Positions 26,383 to 34,430 of a DNA stretch of 64,000 nt are shown here, piece by piece. Position numbers and translations under genes: made by a program. This DNA is from Roseibium limicola (lineage in GTDB: Bacteria; Pseudomonadota; Alphaproteobacteria; Rhizobiales; Stappiaceae). How positions within the stretch are numbered: position 1 is the stretch's first letter; every line of letters begins with the position of its first letter. The stretch covers positions 310,001 to 374,000 of the forward strand of contig NZ_JAFLNF010000001.1 of assembly GCF_017313085.1 (NCBI RefSeq), written 5' to 3'. Under the pieces are notes generated by a model. The model searched no databases, had not been told where the DNA came from, and saw only the letters and a list, made by a program, of their open reading frames with translations.

Positions 26383-28458
26383 ATGACATGGTCTCTTTCC
26401 TTCGACCCGCTCGTTCCCCTCTGGGCTCTGGGTTTATGCGGTGGCGTCATCGTTCTCGTGGCCATCATCACCGGAATGATGGGATTGCGCGGCTGGCCGC
26501 TGCGGGTCCTTACCATGCTTGCCTTGACGGCCGCACTTGCCAACCCGGCGGTCGAGCGTGAGGACAAAGAACCACTTTCCTCCGTCGTGGCACTGGTGAC
26601 GGACAGAAGCCAAAGTCAGACATTCGGCGACAGAGCAGAGCTGACGGAAACCGCGACAGAGCAACTGGCCACCCGTCTCGCCGGCCTGCCTGGATTTGAA
26701 ATCCGCCGCATTGAGGTTCGAAACGACGGATCCGGCAATGGCACAGAGCTGTTTCGCGCGCTCAGCGATGGCTTGTCCGACGTACCGCCTGACCGGGTAG
26801 GCGGCGCGGTCGTGATTACCGACGGTCAAGTGCATGACGTGCCGGAGAAGGCAGCCAATCTCGGCTTTGATGCACCTGTGCATGCCCTAATCACCGGACA
26901 CTCTGTCGAGGTTGACCGGCGGCTGATCCTGCACAAAACCCCACGTTTCGGTCTGGTTGGCTCCGAACAGATGATCCGCATTGAAGTCCGCGACCAGGGA
27001 CCGTCGACCCGGGCTGGAGCCCAGGTCGCATTGGAGGTTCACCGGGACGGAACACTCGTTTCCAAACGCAATGTGGTTGCAGGAGAGAAGCTGGATCTAC
27101 CTGTCGAGATCGACCACGGTGGCGACAATATCTTTGAGATTTCTGCTGCTCCGCTTGAAGACGAGCTAACCCTTTTGAACAATCGTGCGGTCGTGACCAT
27201 CGATGGCATTCGCGAAAACCTGCGCGTCCTGCTGGTGTCCGGTTCGCCTCATGCGGGCGAGCGGACCTGGAGAAATCTGCTGAAGTCCGACGCCTCTGTC
27301 GATCTGGTGCATTTTACCATCCTGCGTCCGCCGGAAAAGCAGGATGGAACCCCGATCAATGAGCTCTCGCTGATCGCCTTCCCGACCCGTGAACTTTTCT
27401 CCGTCAAGATCGACGAGTTCGACCTCATTATCTTCGACCGCTATGAGCGGCGCGGTGTTTTGCCGATGCTCTACTTCGACAACATTGCTCGCTATGTCGA
27501 GGATGGCGGCGCTGTTCTGCTTGCCGGCGGCCCGGATTACGCTCAGGGCGGCAGCCTTTATCGCACGCCCCTGGCGCAAATCCTTCCGGCCGAACCCACC
27601 GGAAATATTCTGGAAACCCCGTTTCGGGCAGAACTCGCAGAACTGGGCAAGCGCCACCCGGTCACACGAGGTCTGCCCGGGGCAGAAAGCGAACCGCCAA
27701 ACTGGAGCCGATGGTTCCGCCTGGTGGAAACAGAATTGACCGCCGGTCAGACTCTCATGTCTGGTCCACAAGACATGCCCCTCCTCGTTCTCAACCGCGA
27801 GGGAAAGGGTCGTGTGGCACTGTTCCTGTCTGACCATGTCTGGTTGTGGGCGCGCGGTTTTGAAGGTGGAGGTCCTCATGTCCCGCTGCTGCGGCGTTTG
27901 GCCCACTGGTTGATGCAAGAACCCGATCTGGAAGAAGAAGCGCTCAGGCTGTCCCAGCGCGGTGACGTTCTCACTGTGGAACGTCAAACCCTGAATGAGA
28001 CCATTTCTGACGTCACACTGACGGCGCCGTCCGGAGAAAGCCAAAACCTGACACTCGGTGAAAGCGATCCAGGCCTGTGGCGAGGCGAAGTTAAAACCGA
28101 CCAGACCGGCCTTTACACCGCAACTGAGGGGGACAAGACCGCTCTCATTCACATCGGTCCGCAGAACCCACGCGAATTCCAGGATGTTCTGTCCACCACT
28201 GCCAAGATCGAGCCACTAGTTGCCCAGACCGGCGGAACCGCACGCCGGCTATCCGATACCGCTGGGGACATATCCCTGCCTCGCGTGTCGGCCTTGAAAA
28301 ATGCTGCAACCTACGCCGGAAATGGCTGGATAGGATTGAAACAGACGGATGCCAGCATCCTCAATGGCATAGATCGATATCCGTTGCTGACCGGCCTGCT
28401 GGGACTGGCTCTGCTGCTCGGTGTCTTGTCTCTGACCTGGTACAGGGAGGGCCGCTAA
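26383..28458 (+). CDS. large membrane protein with GATase1-like domain, MoxR/DUF58 module
   Basis: 691 residues: two N-terminal helices (about 10-50), a VWA-like region (VVALVTDRSQSQTF ... GGAVVITDGQVHD), a CARDB-like beta region, then a class I glutamine-amidotransferase-like fold (VLLVSGSPHAGERTW ... YVEDGGAVLLAGGPDYA) and one C-terminal helix (YPLLTGLLGLALLLGVLSL). I see no intact catalytic Cys-His pair in the GATase-like part, so it is probably a binding or structural domain. It ends the moxR operon, 21 bases after DUF4159. Confidence 0.85.
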   Translation: MTWSLSFDPLVPLWALGLCGGVIVLVAIITGMMGLRGWPLRVLTMLALTAALANPAVEREDKEPLSSVVALVTDRSQSQTFGDRAELTETATEQLATRLAGLPGFEIRRIEVRNDGSGNGTELFRALSDGLSDVPPDRVGGAVVITDGQVHDVPEKAANLGFDAPVHALITGHSVEVDRRLILHKTPRFGLVGSEQMIRIEVRDQGPSTRAGAQVALEVHRDGTLVSKRNVVAGEKLDLPVEIDHGGDNIFEISAAPLEDELTLLNNRAVVTIDGIRENLRVLLVSGSPHAGERTWRNLLKSDASVDLVHFTILRPPEKQDGTPINELSLIAFPTRELFSVKIDEFDLIIFDRYERRGVLPMLYFDNIARYVEDGGAVLLAGGPDYAQGGSLYRTPLAQILPAEPTGNILETPFRAELAELGKRHPVTRGLPGAESEPPNWSRWFRLVETELTAGQTLMSGPQDMPLLVLNREGKGRVALFLSDHVWLWARGFEGGGPHVPLLRRLAHWLMQEPDLEEEALRLSQRGDVLTVERQTLNETISDVTLTAPSGESQNLTLGESDPGLWRGEVKTDQTGLYTATEGDKTALIHIGPQNPREFQDVLSTTAKIEPLVAQTGGTARRLSDTAGDISLPRVSALKNAATYAGNGWIGLKQTDASILNGIDRYPLLTGLLGLALLLGVLSLTWYREGR

Positions 28459-28505
28459 GGCTCTTTGCTGCCGCTATAAAGGACACCTACCGAGCAGCGC
28501 TTGGC

Positions 28506-29006
28506 TCAAGACCGACCGCCAGCCCGAACCATGCCTGACGGCATGTCGCTGTCATCCAGTTGCAGAATGAGAAGCCGCGCCGGATCAACGGGGCCAGGAA
28601 GCCTGATCCGTCCAAATGGCACTGGTTTGTAGCCGGAGGAGGCATAATAGGGCGCATCGCCAACCAGCAGGATGGCGGTTTCCCCCTGCGACCGGGCCAT
28701 GTCGGAAACCGTCTGCAACAACAATTTTCCAAGGCCCCGGTTCTTGAAAGCAGGATCGACCGTCAAAGGACCAAGCAATTGCGCTTGCGTCTCACCGATC
28801 ATAACCGGGGTCAGCCGAACAGATCCTGCGATCTTTTCGCCCGACAGTCCGACCAGGCTGAGATTGGAACAATGGGCGACGCCCTCGCGCACCTTGAATG
28901 CAGTCCGCGCAAAACGGCCAGGCCCGAAGGCCTCCGCCTGCATGACTTCAACCACCGCAGCATCCGCAGCGTTTTCCAGACGAACAAACCAATTGGAGGG
29001 TTTCAT
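28506..29006 (-). CDS. GNAT-family N-acetyltransferase
   Basis: About 166 residues, similar in layout to YhbS-type acetyltransferases: LGPLTVDPAFKNRGLGKLLLQTV is motif A with the acetyl-CoA loop (R-G-L-G), and ILLVGDAPYYASSGYKPVPFG is the C-terminal motif. The ATG at 29006 (MKPSNWFVRLEN) is preferred with AGG 7 bases upstream; starts 3 and 14 codons earlier exist. It is convergent with the moxR operon, 47 bases from its end. The acceptor is unknown. Confidence 0.82.
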   Translation of the reverse strand: MKPSNWFVRLENAADAAVVEVMQAEAFGPGRFARTAFKVREGVAHCSNLSLVGLSGEKIAGSVRLTPVMIGETQAQLLGPLTVDPAFKNRGLGKLLLQTVSDMARSQGETAILLVGDAPYYASSGYKPVPFGRIRLPGPVDPARLLILQLDDSDMPSGMVRAGGRS

Positions 29007-29462
29007 ATCAGGCATCCTGTCAAGCGTGTATTTCGAGCGCTTGACCAAATCCCATTGTCTTTCAATCTTTCAGGGAAACATCAATCATGCGCGTGCAAGC
29101 AGACGAGAGATTTCTCGTCGGATGCTTCGTCGTCGCAATGTGACCGGCAGAGCCATGCTCATTCATACCCTGGAAGGTGGACAAAGATCCTGGTTCGACT
29201 GTCTGTCGACAAGACCTGCTAAGGCGATAGCAGGCTTGATTAAAAAGGTAAAGTCGGTTTTTCCGCTCATCGGCCTTCTGCACTTGAGTACCTCCAACCG
29301 GGCCGAAACTGTCAAACTGAGGTGAACAGTGCATTCAGGCGATTGCTCTGGTGTCCGGAACGCCCATCTGCTGAAGAGAGTTGAAAAACAAAGGCCTGTC
29401 TCTTTCCGACACGATGCGGGAACCATACGCAGGCCTGCAAAGCAAAATGCAAGGAGAAACCC
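29007..29462. promoter_or_regulatory. divergent intergenic region
   Basis: About 455 bases between the GNAT gene (minus) and the glutathione-transferase gene (plus). An AGGCCTG word is repeated (29391 and 29431 areas). The frames crossing it look random. AAGGAG 7 bases before 29463 is the ribosome site of the next gene. Confidence 0.4.
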
Positions 29463-30437
29463 ATGGGACTTCTGGTCGACGGAAAATGGCAGGACAAATG
29501 GTACGACACGGAAGGTAATGGCGGAAAGTTCAAGCGTGAGGATGCCGCATTTCGCAACTGGATTACCGCCGACGGGTCGGCAGGGCCGTCCGGCATGGAC
29601 GGTTTCAAGGCTGAAGCCGACCGCTATCATCTCTATGTTTCCTATGCCTGTCCCTGGGCCCACCGCAGCCTGATCTTTCGCAAGTTGAAGAAGCTGGAGG
29701 ACATCATTCCCGTCACTGCAGTCGAGCCGCTCATGCTGGAGAACGGCTGGGAGTTTAGTGATCCCGATCCGGTGAATGGCGCCAACTATGCCTGGCATCT
29801 CTACAAAAAGGCCAAGGGCGACTACACCGGTCGCGCGACTGTTCCGATCCTCTGGGACAAGAAACGCGAGACCATCGTCAGCAATGAGTCTGCCGAAATC
29901 ATCCGGATGTTCAACTCGGCCTTTGACCAGCTGACCGGTTCAAAACTGGACTTCTACCCGGAAGAGCTGCGCCCCGAGATCGACGAGATCAACGAGCGCG
30001 TCTACCACACGGTGAACAATGGCGTTTACAAGTCCGGCTTTGCCACAACGCAAAAAGCCTACGAAGAGGCTGTCACGGCCCTGTTTGAAACCCTCGATGA
30101 TCTGGAAGAACGTCTCGCTGCCAATCGCTACTTGCTCGGCGCAAGCTTGACGGAAGCAGACTGGCGTCTGTTCACCACACTGATCCGGTTTGATCCGGTC
30201 TATTTCGGCCACTTCAAGTGCAACATCCGCCGCATTGCCGACTTTCCGAACCTTCACGGCTTCATGCGCGAGCTCTACCAGATGCCCGGGATTGCCGAAA
30301 CCGTACAGTTCAACACGATCAAGACCCACTACTACGGGTCTCACGCCGAGGTTAACCCGACAAGGATCATCCCTGTCGGGCCGGAGCAGGATCTCTGGCA
30401 AGACCATGGCAGGGAGCGCCTGACGTCCACCGGATGA
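29463..30437 (+). CDS. yqjG: glutathionyl-hydroquinone reductase (Xi-class GST)
   Basis: A 324-residue cytosolic enzyme that reduces glutathionyl-hydroquinones to hydroquinones with glutathione. SYACPWAHRSLIFRKLKKLE contains the CPWAH catalytic cysteine that marks the class. TVPILWDKK ... SNESAEIIRMFN is the GSH-binding thioredoxin-fold part, and YLLGASLTEADWRLFTTLIRFDPVY is the C-terminal helical domain typical of Ecm4/YqjG. The length matches the family. AAGGAGAAACCC precedes the ATG. Confidence 0.93.
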   Translation: MGLLVDGKWQDKWYDTEGNGGKFKREDAAFRNWITADGSAGPSGMDGFKAEADRYHLYVSYACPWAHRSLIFRKLKKLEDIIPVTAVEPLMLENGWEFSDPDPVNGANYAWHLYKKAKGDYTGRATVPILWDKKRETIVSNESAEIIRMFNSAFDQLTGSKLDFYPEELRPEIDEINERVYHTVNNGVYKSGFATTQKAYEEAVTALFETLDDLEERLAANRYLLGASLTEADWRLFTTLIRFDPVYFGHFKCNIRRIADFPNLHGFMRELYQMPGIAETVQFNTIKTHYYGSHAEVNPTRIIPVGPEQDLWQDHGRERLTSTG

Positions 30438-30459
30438 GCGCACCAACGTCAGGAAACAC

Positions 30460-30996
30460 TCAAGGCGCCCTGTCCACTGCTGGATTCCATTCTCCCATCT
30501 TCGTCTGCCCACCTGCAAAGGCCCCGGATCGATAAGCTTCGATCCGGGCACGGCTTGCTGGAGACAAATCCTCCGGCAGACCATTCAAAGAGAAAACGCG
30601 TGCTTCGGCGATTTCCTCGTTGGCTTCGAGATACTTGTTTCCCGACGCCCAGGAGGATGCCAAGAGCAAGGCAACATGATCCCGGCCCAGGCCCTTGCGG
30701 TTGAGATATATCCCCATCAGGTCAGGAGCCCCGCTCAGGTTGACACCCAGTTCTTCGCGCACTTCACGCACTGCCGCCTCGGCAATTGTCTCACCGCGCT
30801 CAACACCACCTCCGGGAAGATACCAGCCTCTCAGATAAGTGTGCCTCACCAGCAGGATCTCCTGTCGCTCAGAATCAACCACCAGCACACGCACGCCCAG
30901 AGTGTGGCCGTTTCGTACCAGCGCCAGCATCTGCGACAGGCCATGCACCAAACCTGTGGGGAGTATGGAGAACAGCTTCAATAGAAAACCCTGCAT
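30460..30996 (-). CDS. NUDIX hydrolase
   Basis: About 178 residues. [25 protein letters not shown] is a complete NUDIX box, so it hydrolyses a nucleoside diphosphate linked to some moiety; the substrate is not predictable. The N-terminus ([22 protein letters not shown]) is hydrophobic and amphipathic. The ATG at 30996 is preferred over one 8 codons upstream. It is convergent with the glutathionyl-hydroquinone reductase gene. Confidence 0.85.
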   Translation of the reverse strand: MQGFLLKLFSILPTGLVHGLSQMLALVRNGHTLGVRVLVVDSERQEILLVRHTYLRGWYLPGGGVERGETIAEAAVREVREELGVNLSGAPDLMGIYLNRKGLGRDHVALLLASSWASGNKYLEANEEIAEARVFSLNGLPEDLSPASRARIEAYRSGAFAGGQTKMGEWNPAVDRAP

Positions 30997-31246
30997 CGTA
31001 GCCCGCTCACAATTGCTCAAAAATAGGTCACGCCATCATTTCACCCACCCCTGCTCCTAACGCAGGGCTGCCAAGCCAAAACAACACTCCTCAATCACAT
31101 GGAGAAGATCTATATCCTGACTGCCTAGCTGAATTGCACAAATATGCGCCTGTGTTTGACGCAAAAATATGCAGTCCCTGGTGCATTCAAATCGGCCTGT
31201 CGGTCAGTCCGGTGCAGAATCAGATCTCTAGATATCGAGTAAATCC

Positions 31247-31360
31247 ATGTTCAAGTCCTTCTTTGCACGTCGCCTGCGTCCCAGCTTTCAGTGGAAGCCT
31301 GCTCTGGACCTCAGCAACCCTCGCGTTGTCGCTACCCTGACCACCTTTGCTGGCAACTAA
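31247..31360 (+). CDS. candidate 37-residue small protein
   Basis: An ATG at 31247 opens a 37-codon frame: MFKSFFARRLRPSF, then QWKPALDLSNPRVVATL and TTFAGN, stop TAA at 31358. The N-terminus is amphipathic and basic. A rho-independent terminator begins 39 bases after the stop, so this stretch is probably a transcribed unit of its own. The ribosome site is weak (GAG about 10 bases upstream). I recognise no family. It may be a real small protein or a leader peptide for the metallophosphoesterase gene that begins just past the terminator. Confidence 0.5.
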   Translation: MFKSFFARRLRPSFQWKPALDLSNPRVVATLTTFAGN

Positions 31361-31399
31361 GGGCACATTGCCCCTTCCAGACTTCCATCGACATTCGAC

Positions 31400-31434
31400 A
31401 AGGCGCCGCAATTTCACTTGACGCGGCGCTTTTT
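31400..31434 (+). terminator. rho-independent terminator before the metallophosphoesterase
   Basis: Stem GCGCCGC/GCGGCGC with a 13-base loop followed by TTTTT. It lies between the 37-codon frame and the next gene, 17 bases before that gene's ATG. Confidence 0.85.
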
Positions 31435-31451
31435 CATTTGATGATGCCGCC

Positions 31452-32381
31452 ATGTTTAAGCTCGCACATCTTTCCGACCCTCATCTCGGCCCCCTTCCCT
31501 CCCCGAAGTTTCTTCAGCTGCTTTCCAAGCGCTTCATCGGGTATCTGAACTGGAAGCGAAATCGCTCCGGCGACATGAAGGGCACAATTCTCGATCAGCT
31601 TGTCGACGACATGAAGGCGAATTCCCCTGATCATGTCGCCGTCACCGGGGACCTGGTCAATATCGCTCTTCCATTGGAAATCATCGGTGCCCGCCAGTGG
31701 CTCGACGACGTCGGCAGCCCCGACTGGGTTTCCCTGGTTCCCGGCAATCACGATGCCTATGTTCCAGGCGCGCTCAAGAAGGCCCGGCAGGCCTGGCGGC
31801 CCTATATGATCGGTGACCACGCAGCACAGCGCGAAGGGACCTCCCCGACCGATGACGACCCGACATTCCCTTATGTGCGTCGGCGCGGGAATATCGCCTT
31901 GGTCGGCGTTTCCACCGCCCGTGCGTCTGGTCCCTGGTTTGCCACAGGCCGCGTAGGCAGCAAACAGACCAAAAGGCTCCGCCGCGTGCTTGAAGAGTTG
32001 GGAAAAGAAGACCTCTTTCGGGTCGTGATGATCCATCATCCCCCTTTCCATCGCGCTACACACTGGAACAAGCGTCTCTCAGATGCCTCTCGCTTTCGTG
32101 CCGCAATCAAATGGGCCGGGGCGGAACTTATCCTGCATGGGCACACGCACATCGACAGTCGCGCCCAGGTCGAAGGCCCAAACGGCCCTGTGCCGGTTAT
32201 CGGCGTCCCCTCGGCCACCAATTCTCCAGGCGGCAAAAAGCCTGGCGCACGCTACAATCTCTTTTCAATCGCCAGGAAAGACGACGGCTGGACGTGTGAA
32301 CTGGAGGAACGTGGTTTTACCGAAGCCGACCAGCCACCGGAAACCATAAACCGCGCGTCCATTGTCATTCCTGCGGGCTGA
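31452..32381 (+). CDS. metallophosphoesterase (CpdA-like)
   Basis: A 309-residue calcineurin-like phosphoesterase. LSDPHLG (DxH), VAVTGDLVN (GD), VPGNHD (GNHD), IHHPPF and LHGHTH (GHxH) are all present, so the dinuclear metal site is complete. The layout fits the class III cyclic nucleotide phosphodiesterase/CpdA group, but other phosphoesters are possible. The gene begins 17 bases after a terminator; it is either expressed by readthrough or from a promoter inside the hairpin region. Confidence 0.88.
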   Translation: MFKLAHLSDPHLGPLPSPKFLQLLSKRFIGYLNWKRNRSGDMKGTILDQLVDDMKANSPDHVAVTGDLVNIALPLEIIGARQWLDDVGSPDWVSLVPGNHDAYVPGALKKARQAWRPYMIGDHAAQREGTSPTDDDPTFPYVRRRGNIALVGVSTARASGPWFATGRVGSKQTKRLRRVLEELGKEDLFRVVMIHHPPFHRATHWNKRLSDASRFRAAIKWAGAELILHGHTHIDSRAQVEGPNGPVPVIGVPSATNSPGGKKPGARYNLFSIARKDDGWTCELEERGFTEADQPPETINRASIVIPAG

Positions 32382-32482
32382 CAAAGCAATCCAGACAGGG
32401 AACCATCGGCATCGCAAAAAAAGGGGGCTCAGCGAATTGGCTGCAGCGCCTTTTTGAATTTCAAGCACGAAATCCGGCGGTT

Positions 32483-33067
32483 TTAGAGAGGGTTTGCGAA
32501 CCAGGCATAGCCAAGCAGCCCAAGTGCCCCGGTCAGCAGACCAACCAAAAAGGTCGCGAAGAAAGACAGCCAAAAACTACCGCTTTCGCCGCGCGATGAT
32601 GTTCGCTGGGTTTCGGCACCAGCCTGGCTCAAACGCGCATTGAGCCAATCGCCTTCCATCGCCTTTTCACGCTCCAGAATGCGCTCGGCAATATACTCGG
32701 TCAGACAATCGGCCATGTCATCCACCTCGGCCGTCTCCAGAATGACAACCCGACCGAGCCGGGTATCCTTGAGAAAGCGATAGGTGCGACGGTCCCCGCC
32801 CACGACAACATGACTGGTCACATCGATCCAGAACCGGGAAGTCGAGCCCTTGGCAATCTGCAGAGTAAACTGGTCATCATCATCCGGAATCTCACGGAAG
32901 ACGTCCTTCATCTCCTCGGCAAGCAGTTCAAGGCGCGCCTTTTCGGTATCTTGCAGCTCAATCACCACATCGGTCCGCTCGACTTCACCCAGCTGCACCT
33001 TGCGGATGGCGTCACGCAGCGAACGCATCTTGGTGTGGGGCACAATATTGTCAGGCATCTCAGACAT
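32483..33067 (-). CDS. C-terminal-anchored protein of unknown function
   Basis: About 194 residues. The soluble N-terminal part (MRSLRDAIRKVQLGEVERTDVVIELQDTE ... FWIDVTSHVVVGGDRRTYRFLKDTR) is alpha/beta; residues about 165-190 form a single membrane helix (SFWLSFFATFLVGLLTGALGLLGYAW), so the domain faces the cytosol. I do not recognise the family. Starts at 33067 and 33058 are both possible. It is convergent with the metallophosphoesterase. Confidence 0.7.
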   Translation of the reverse strand: MSEMPDNIVPHTKMRSLRDAIRKVQLGEVERTDVVIELQDTEKARLELLAEEMKDVFREIPDDDDQFTLQIAKGSTSRFWIDVTSHVVVGGDRRTYRFLKDTRLGRVVILETAEVDDMADCLTEYIAERILEREKAMEGDWLNARLSQAGAETQRTSSRGESGSFWLSFFATFLVGLLTGALGLLGYAWFANPL

Positions 33068-33400
33068 AGGTCTCAGGCTCCTCAATCTTCTCCGAGTCGG
33101 GGCTGCGCGCCACCGACAGTGGACTCAGACCCGTCAGCTTGGCTGATCGAATCAAGCCTGCGCGCGCAAAAAGAACGTTAATCAAATCTTACTCCGAACA
33201 CATCCCGGACCGACCGCGCGATGCCGATCATCCACCAGGATTCCAAGAGCGATGGTTAACGAAGGTTAAGACAAACAGTTAAAGGTTTCCAGATCTCTCT
33301 TGAAAATCGCCTGAGATTGGCCGGCGGAACCTTAACGCCGAAAGCAGGACTGCGACCGCCCATGCAAAAAGCACACTGGGCAGTCGCAACAAGGGCTGCA
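33068..33400. promoter_or_regulatory. intergenic region with TTAA boxes and a hairpin
   Basis: About 330 bases upstream of the tail-anchored protein gene. It has TTAA words near 33257, 33267 and 33280 with spacings of 6 and 9 bases, close to but not the CtrA spacing of 7, and the inverted repeat at 33351-33388. No gene is visible. Confidence 0.4.
33351..33388 (-). repeat. imperfect inverted repeat downstream of GNAT gene
   Basis: Arms TGCGACCGCCCA and TGGGCAGTCGCA pair over 12 bases with one mismatch, around a 14-base A-rich spacer. It lies 12 bases after the stop of the minus-strand GNAT gene. No T run follows, so it is a stem-loop of uncertain role. Confidence 0.45.
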
Positions 33401-34021
33401 TCAGACTCCCAGATAGGGAACATGACGTGCTGTTTCCGTAGAGAAGAGCCCGTCGTTGCGCGGATCATCGACCACCTCGATCGCTCGCTTGTATGGCTTG
33501 AAGCCACAAGCTTGATAGAAGTGAACGGCCTGCGGACTATCGCCTGTACAAGTGTGCAACCAGACACGTTCGATACCCGGGCGAGACCAGGCCATTTCCA
33601 ACCCGGTCATCATGAGCCAGCGGCCCAGCCCATCACCGATGGCATCGGGAACCAGACCGAAGAAAGAAATCTCAATCTCGCCATCCACCGCAGTATTGAT
33701 CTCGAGGATCCCAAGGCGTCGCCCGTCGCGAACCGGGGAATAGATCTCCGTCACTGGCGCATCCAGGATGGTGTGAAGCTTCTCAGAAGACAGCTGAAGC
33801 CGCGAAAACCAAAGCCACTCGGCGCCGATCTCCCGATAGAGGCTGCGGTAAGCAGCAATGTCCACCTCGTCCCATCGCTCCATGGTGATGTCACCACGCG
33901 GCTTGGCCGCAACTTTCGGCGGCTCCAGCATCTCCAGATAGGTGACCACATAGGCGACCTTCTCGTTCGGAATATCTGTGTAACCGTTAAGGGAAAGGCT
34001 GATCATCGAGAGTCCATCCAT
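33401..34021 (-). CDS. GNAT-family N-acetyltransferase
   Basis: 206 residues. EISFFGLVPDAIGDGLGRWLMMTGLEMAW is motif A with the G-x-G loop, and RVWLHTCTGDSPQAVHFYQACGFKPYKR is the motif B region. The acceptor is unknown. The start at 34021 (MDGLSMISLSLNG) is the longest and could also be 34006. It is divergent from the small gene at 34153. Confidence 0.83.
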   Translation of the reverse strand: MDGLSMISLSLNGYTDIPNEKVAYVVTYLEMLEPPKVAAKPRGDITMERWDEVDIAAYRSLYREIGAEWLWFSRLQLSSEKLHTILDAPVTEIYSPVRDGRRLGILEINTAVDGEIEISFFGLVPDAIGDGLGRWLMMTGLEMAWSRPGIERVWLHTCTGDSPQAVHFYQACGFKPYKRAIEVVDDPRNDGLFSTETARHVPYLGV

Positions 34022-34152
34022 GACTGTTTTCCCTCAGCTACCCGGTCCGCATGATGCCCGTCAATCACTGCTGCCGAAAACCCGTACCCCGGCTTTCCAA
34101 ATTGCGACAAATTTACCTTACGTTAACCGTCTTGACACAGAATATTTTCATC

Positions 34153-34401
34153 ATGGCAGCAGTTGGCAATTATCGATCCCGAGAAGAGCGAACGTCGTTG
34201 AAGGACTTCAACGAGAACTGGTCGGCACGCCGGCGTCAGGCAATCGATAATGGCAAAGCCCTGCGGCAAAACGCAGTTCAGGGTGTTTTCGGAACCAATA
34301 TGTTTGCGGTTCAGCGACAGGTGGTCAATTCCATCCAGAATGGAGCAGGCGCCTATAGCTCCAACGCCTCGGCCATGGCACGGATCAATCTGCTGGTTTG
34401 A
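34153..34401 (+). CDS. small hypothetical protein convergent with flhA
   Basis: 82 residues from the ATG at 34153: MAAVGNYRSREERTSLKDFN and onward, rich in Asn, Gln, Arg and Ala, no membrane helix, ending ASAMARINLLV. The frame stays open further upstream but the added residues are unlike protein. A TTTA-N7-TTAA pair sits just upstream (34111-34125), close to the CtrA half-site pattern, so it may be a flagellar or cell-cycle gene. Function is unknown. Confidence 0.65.
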   Translation: MAAVGNYRSREERTSLKDFNENWSARRRQAIDNGKALRQNAVQGVFGTNMFAVQRQVVNSIQNGAGAYSSNASAMARINLLV

Positions 34402-34405
34402 TCCC

Positions 34406-34426
34406 GAGCATCATCCTTTGATGCTC
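34406..34426. terminator. hairpin between convergent small gene and flhA
   Basis: Perfect 8-base arms GAGCATCA/TGATGCTC around a 5-base loop, placed in the 29-base gap between two convergent stops. There is no T run on either side, but its position suggests a shared transcript end. Confidence 0.55.
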
Positions 34427-34430
34427 AAAG

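Noticed and set aside
27166-28152. 328-residue minus-strand open frame
   Set aside because: It is antisense inside the 691-residue gene of the moxR operon; there is no ribosome site and no domain.
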